NCBI GenBank assembly: GCA_003511785.1
Contig: DOIS01000225.1
Location: 1-8,253 of the forward strand
Origin: Paracoccaceae bacterium
GTDB lineage: Bacteria; Pseudomonadota; Alphaproteobacteria; Rhodobacterales; Rhodobacteraceae
Direction of reading: 5' to 3'
Length of the DNA stretch: 8,253 bases
Of this stretch, positions 5,480 to 8,253 are shown piece by piece. A program made the translations under genes and the position numbers. Numbering within the stretch: position 1 is the first letter of the stretch; every line of letters begins with the position of its first letter. The notes under the pieces were generated by a model. It was not told where the DNA came from, did not search any database, and saw nothing but the letters and a program-made list of their open reading frames with translations.

Positions 5480-6656
5480 GCCTGCGGCCCTTCCTGCGCG
5501 ACAACGCCCCTGGCTGGGCGCGGGCGCGCTGCTCACCTTCCTGTCGAGTTTCGGGCAGACCTTCTTCATCTCGGTCTTCGCCGGCGAGATCCGGGCCGAG
5601 TTCGGCCTCAGCCACGGGCAATGGGGGCGATCTACTCGCTGGGCACCACGGCCTCGGCGGTGCTGATGGTCTGGGCCGGTGCGCTCACCGACCGCTTCCG
5701 GGTGCGCGCGCTGGGGCCGGTGGTGCTGGCCGGGCTGGCGGGGGCCCGCCTGTTCATGGCGCTCAACCCCTCGGCCTGGGCGCTGCCGCTGGTGGTGCTG
5801 TGCCTGCGCTTTTTCGGGCAAGGCATGTCGAGCCATCTGGCGGTGGTCGGCATGGCGCGCTGGTTCACCGCCTCACGCGGGCGGGCCTTGTCGATCGCGA
5901 GCCTGGGCTTCGCCCTGGGCGAGGCGGTGCTGCCGTTGCTCTTCGTGGCGCTGATGGTGCTGGTGGCGCTGATGGGGGCGCCTGCGCTGATGTGGTTTTT
6001 GCGCGAGGAGCGCACGCCACAGAGCCACGCCGAGAGCCATTCCTCGCTGGGCATGGACGCCCGTCACTGGACGCGGGGAGAGGCGCTGCGCCATCCGCTG
6101 TTCTGGTTCATGGTGCCCGCGCTGCCGGGGCCGGCGGCCTTCAACACCGCGTTCTTCTTCCACCAGGTGCATGTCGCGCAGGTGAAGGGGCTGGCCCATC
6201 TCGAGCTGGTGGCGCTGTTCCCGCTCTATACCGGGCTGGCGATCGCGGCGATGGTGGGCTCGGGCTGGGCGCTGGACCGGCTGGGCACGCCGCGGCTGAT
6301 CCCGTTCTTTCAACTGCCCATGGTCGTGGCCTTCGCGGTCTTCGCGACCGCCTCGGGGACGGGCGGGCTGCTTGTCGGGCTGGTCTTCCTCGCGCTGACC
6401 ACCGGGGCCAATTCCACCCTGCCCAATGCCTTTCTGGGCCGAGTTCTACGGCACCGCGCATATCGGCGCGATCAAGGCCATGGCGGCGGCGATCATGGTG
6501 CTCGGCTCGGCCATCGGGCCGGGGCTGACCGGCGCGCTGATCGACGAAGGGATCGGCATCGAGGCGCAGTTCCGGGGCGTGGCGGGATACTTCCTGCTGA
6601 CCACGCTGCTCATGGCCGTGGGCGTGGGCCGGGCGCGGCACCGGCTGGTGGCGTGA
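5476..6656 (+). pseudogene. MFS transporter, broken by three frameshifts
   Basis: Major facilitator transporter, normally about 400 residues with 12 helices; substrate unknown. The protein can be rebuilt only by changing frame three times. Frame 1 from ATG 5476 gives MSLRPFLRDNAP; one C is missing in the C run 5507-5510, after which frame 3 gives WLGAGALLTFLSSFGQTFF; one G is missing in the G run 5623-5627, after which frame 2 gives GAIYSLGTTASAVLMVWAG, the loop GALTDRFR (an MFS loop 2-3 motif variant) and most helices; one T is extra at 6431-6433, after which frame 3 gives FWAEFYGTAHIGAIKAMAAA and the C terminus, stop 6654-6656. All three are in homopolymers, so sequencing error is possible. 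A missing stretch near 5957 is also suspected. The gene starts by ATGA overlap with the DUF6476-like gene. Confidence 0.82.
5945..5974 (+). repeat. 12-bp direct repeat within the MFS gene
   Basis: GTGGCGCTGATG occurs at 5945-5956 and 5963-5974, 18 bases apart and in frame, giving VALMVL followed by VALMGA. In MFS relatives a loop with a Gly-Trp-Arg type motif usually separates these two helices, and it is absent here, which suggests a deletion or an assembly collapse at the repeat. Confidence 0.5.
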
Positions 6657-6669
6657 GGGGCGGGAGAGA

Positions 6670-6746
6670 TGGTACCGCCTCCCCGGCTTGAACGGGGGAC
6701 CTCTGGATCCACAATCCAGCGCTCTAACCAACTGAGCTAAGGCGGC
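6670..6746 (-). tRNA. tRNA-His (anticodon GTG)
   Basis: Full cloverleaf on the minus strand: acceptor GCCGCCT (6740-6746) with AGGCGGT (6674-6680), D arm GCTC-N9-GAGC, anticodon stem CTGGA/TCCAG with loop TTGTGGA (anticodon GTG), 5-base variable loop, T arm CCCCG-TTCAAGC-CGGGG, A73 and encoded CCA (6670-6672). The base before G1 is T, so no G at -1 is encoded, and the discriminator is A rather than C; the first pair is G1-U72. This departs from the bacterial standard (G-1:C73) but is known for tRNA-His in a large alphaproteobacterial clade. It sits between the converging MFS gene and the GNAT gene. Confidence 0.95.
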
Positions 6747-6756
6747 ACTGGGGGGC

Positions 6757-6785
6757 GATCTATCCAAAGGCCCCGGCGATTGCAA
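6757..6785 (-). promoter_or_regulatory. Promoter candidate of tRNA-His
   Basis: Minus-strand TTGCAA (6780-6785) and TAGATC (6757-6762) with a 17-base spacer, followed by a C-rich discriminator, place the start near 6750, about four bases before the mature 5' end. The -10 is a weak match (3 of 6), so this is tentative. It lies directly after the GNAT stop. Confidence 0.4.
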
Positions 6786-6791
6786 GGGGGG

Positions 6792-7272
6792 TTAGAGCGC
6801 GATCGACCAGCTTTGCTCCATGAGGTCGCGGCCATAAGCGCGCACCGGCCGGGCGCTGTCCAGATGCCAGCCCGCCGCGCGGTAGAGCGCGCAGGCGGCG
6901 CGGTGTTCCTCGTGGGTCCATAGCCGCATCCGGGCATAGCCCGCCGCGCGCGAACCCCGTGCAACTCTCCAGCAGGTGCCGCCCCAGCCCGGCGCCACGC
7001 GCCTCAGGCTCCAGCAGGAACAGGCGCAGCTGCGCGGTGTCGGCCTCCAGGCCCATGCAGAAGATGCTGCCCGGCCGCGTCTCACCGCGCGCGGCGATCC
7101 AGCCGCGCTCGCGTTCGGGGTCGTGCCCGTCGAGGAACGCCTGGGCGATCTTTCGCACCAGCGGGCCGAACGTGTCGTCGAAGCCCTCGCCCTGGGCGTA
7201 GAGCGTGGCGTGGCGCTCGACCAGCCAATCGGTGTCGCGGGCGGTGAAGGGGCGGAGGATGACGTCCTGCAT
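6792..7272 (-). pseudogene. GNAT family N-acetyltransferase with one frameshift
   Basis: Acetyl-CoA-dependent acetyltransferase of unknown substrate, about 160 residues when repaired. ATG 7272 opens MQDVILRPFTARDTDWLVER, a usual N terminus for this family, with AGGA a few bases upstream. The acetyl-CoA site is visible as LRLFLLEPEARGAGLGRHLL (82-101; R-G-x-G-L-G). After residue 109 (FAR, ending at 6946) the frame changes: the other frame continues AGYARMRLWTHEEHRAACAL and ends WSIAL at stop 6792. The slip is in the alternating GC tract 6942-6951 (one extra base or a missing GC unit). Without repair, translation runs past 6792 into unrelated sequence and loses the last third of the fold, so the protein would be inactive. 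Sequencing error in the GC tract is an alternative. Confidence 0.8.
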
Positions 7273-7341
7273 GGGCCAATCCTGCGCCGATCCGGGCGGG
7301 TCGCGCAAGTGTGGCTGGCCCCGCGCGAGTGGCACCGTGGC

Positions 7342-7370
7342 TTGCCAATCGGGCGCCGGGGCGCTAGCAG
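7342..7370 (+). promoter_or_regulatory. Promoter candidate of the DUF6324-like gene
   Basis: TTGCCA (7342-7347) and TAGCAG (7365-7370), 17-base spacer, give a start near 7377 and a leader of about 23 bases that holds the binding site AAAGGA (7386-7391). The -35 is good (5 of 6); the -10 is weak, but GCTAG-type -10 elements are common in this group. The 127-base divergent gap 7273-7399 shows nothing else clear, including no convincing promoter for the GNAT gene. Confidence 0.4.
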
Positions 7371-7399
7371 GCGGCTCTGGTTGTGAAAGGATCGGAGCC

Positions 7400-7594
7400 A
7401 TGGGCATCAACACCGAACGCGACGTCGAGGCGAATCTCCAGATCGGGCCGACCGACAGCGGCATGGTGCGTCTGTTCATCGAGGCCGAGGGCGTGGAGAT
7501 TCCGATGGATTTCGACCCCGACGAGGCCGAGGAGATCGCCGAGGAAATCCGCGCCGCCGCCCGCGCCGCGCGCGGGGTCAAGAAGAGGCGCTGA
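7400..7594 (+). CDS. Small acidic protein, DUF6324-like, 64 residues
   Basis: Hypothetical cytoplasmic protein; I recall very similar small proteins in Rhodobacteraceae under DUF6324, but cannot check. The sequence begins MGINTERDVEANLQIGPTDS, has a beta-rich core (MVRLFIEAEGVEIPMDFDP, 22-40), then one helix (DEAEEIAEEIRAAARAARG) that changes from strongly acidic to basic, ending in KKRR. The start is the ATG at 7400, with AAAGGA at 7386-7391 spaced 8 bases upstream; the longer frame from 7205 reads as antisense of the GNAT gene and is rejected. It is monocistronic; mmcB converges on it with a 4-base gap. Function is unknown. Confidence 0.78.
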   Translation: MGINTERDVEANLQIGPTDSGMVRLFIEAEGVEIPMDFDPDEAEEIAEEIRAAARAARGVKKRR

Positions 7595-7598
7595 CGCC

Positions 7599-8051
<453 letters not shown>

Positions 8052-8057
8052 GGGGGC

Positions 8058-8086
8058 ATTGTGAACAAGGGGTGAACAAAAGACAA
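8058..8086 (-). promoter_or_regulatory. mmcB promoter with 17-base spacer, leaderless start
   Basis: Minus-strand TTGTCT (8081-8086) and CACAAT (8058-8063) are 17 bases apart, four of six matches at each element. The expected start, 7 bases past the -10, is 8051, which is the A of the mmcB ATG. That fits the absence of a ribosome binding site. Confidence 0.55.
8063..8077 (-). promoter_or_regulatory. LexA (SOS) box, alphaproteobacterial type
   Basis: GAAC at 8063-8066 and GAAC at 8074-8077 with exactly 7 bases between them (minus strand GTTC-N7-GTTC), the direct-repeat LexA site of Alphaproteobacteria. It lies inside the spacer and touches the -10 of the mmcB promoter, an ideal place for repression. 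MmcB as an SOS gene agrees with this. Confidence 0.85.
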
Positions 8087-8135
8087 GCCCGCGGTCGCGC
8101 CCTGCCCCGGCGGAAGCCCCGCCGCAGGCATGGGG

Positions 8136-8169
8136 CCGGGGTATTTTCGGACCAGAAAGAAGCAGGAGG
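8136..8169 (-). repeat. Short intergenic motif, copy B
   Basis: On the minus strand CCTCCTGCTTCTTTC leads to GAAAATACCCCGG, the same layout as copy A at 1587-1623. It lies 50 bases upstream of the mmcB -35. By analogy with copy A it may mark the 3' end of a minus-strand gene beyond the right edge of the window. The stretch 8087-8253 holds no credible gene of its own. Confidence 0.5.
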
Positions 8170-8229
8170 TGGCGCCGGGCTGCGGATGGATGCGCGCCGG
8201 ATGGCGTTGCATCGCGCCGTGCGGTGGGC

Positions 8230-8245
8230 TGTTGCATCGGCAACA
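8230..8245. other. Hairpin near the right edge
   Basis: TGTTGC (8230-8235) and GCAACA (8240-8245) form a 6-bp stem with an ATCG loop; GTTGCATCG also occurs as a direct repeat near 8205. No T run follows within the window. It might belong to the 3' end of a gene outside the window. Confidence 0.25.
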
Positions 8246-8253
8246 CCCGAGCG

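Noticed and set aside
5476..6528. 350-residue frame-1 product from the MFS start codon
   Set aside because: Only the first dozen residues are MFS-like; after the missing C at 5507-5510 it is Gly/Ala/Arg-rich noise while the transporter continues in other frames.
8052..8246. N-terminal extension of MmcB
   Set aside because: Runs through the promoter, the LexA box and the intergenic motif; composition is unlike the protein, and the family start is at METPTLAQL.

Overview
The window looks like chromosomal DNA of a GC-rich alphaproteobacterium, most likely of the Rhodobacteraceae/Roseobacter group. Supporting signs are an RpoH sigma factor of the type seen in that group next to rluD, a tRNA-His without an encoded G at position -1 and with A73, a perfect alphaproteobacterial LexA box (GAAC-N7-GAAC) in front of mmcB, several very small lineage-type proteins, and two copies of a short intergenic motif that I associate from memory with this family. 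Family assignments come from reading motifs by eye; no database search was possible.

Left part (1-1721, + strand). The 3' end of a zinc oligoendopeptidase gene (pepF, M3 family) runs into a small membrane-protein gene through an ATGA overlap. After an 80-base gap that carries a heat-shock (sigma-32 type) promoter comes a gene for a 92-residue amphi-Trp domain protein. The 202-base stretch after it holds no gene, only a family-typical sequence motif and three hairpins.

Middle (1722-5154, - strand). Read in transcription order, the genes are rluD (23S rRNA pseudouridine synthase), rpoH (heat-shock sigma factor), a capsule-synthesis-like glycosyltransferase with a TTG start, and a short DksA/TraR-type zinc-finger protein. 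rpoH has its own upstream region with a housekeeping-like promoter and a sigma-32-like promoter (a feedback design), and it ends in a strong intrinsic terminator. The rluD start codon overlaps head to head, within one CATG, with the start codon of a divergent gene.

Right part (5153-8253). On the + strand a small single-pass membrane protein gene (DUF6476-like) overlaps an MFS transporter gene that is broken by three single-base shifts and probably an in-frame deletion. Then come tRNA-His(GTG) and a GNAT acetyltransferase gene with one frameshift, both on the - strand, a 64-residue DUF6324-like acidic protein on +, and mmcB (SOS-regulated DNA repair, PD-(D/E)XK type) on -. The mmcB promoter, LexA box and start codon are packed so tightly that the mRNA is predicted to be leaderless.

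Overall this is ordinary core chromosome rather than a defence island or mobile element. I found no convincing undescribed multi-gene system. The more interesting signals are regulatory (two sigma-32 promoters, one SOS promoter, a head-to-head start overlap) and the cluster of frameshifts between 5507 and 6951.
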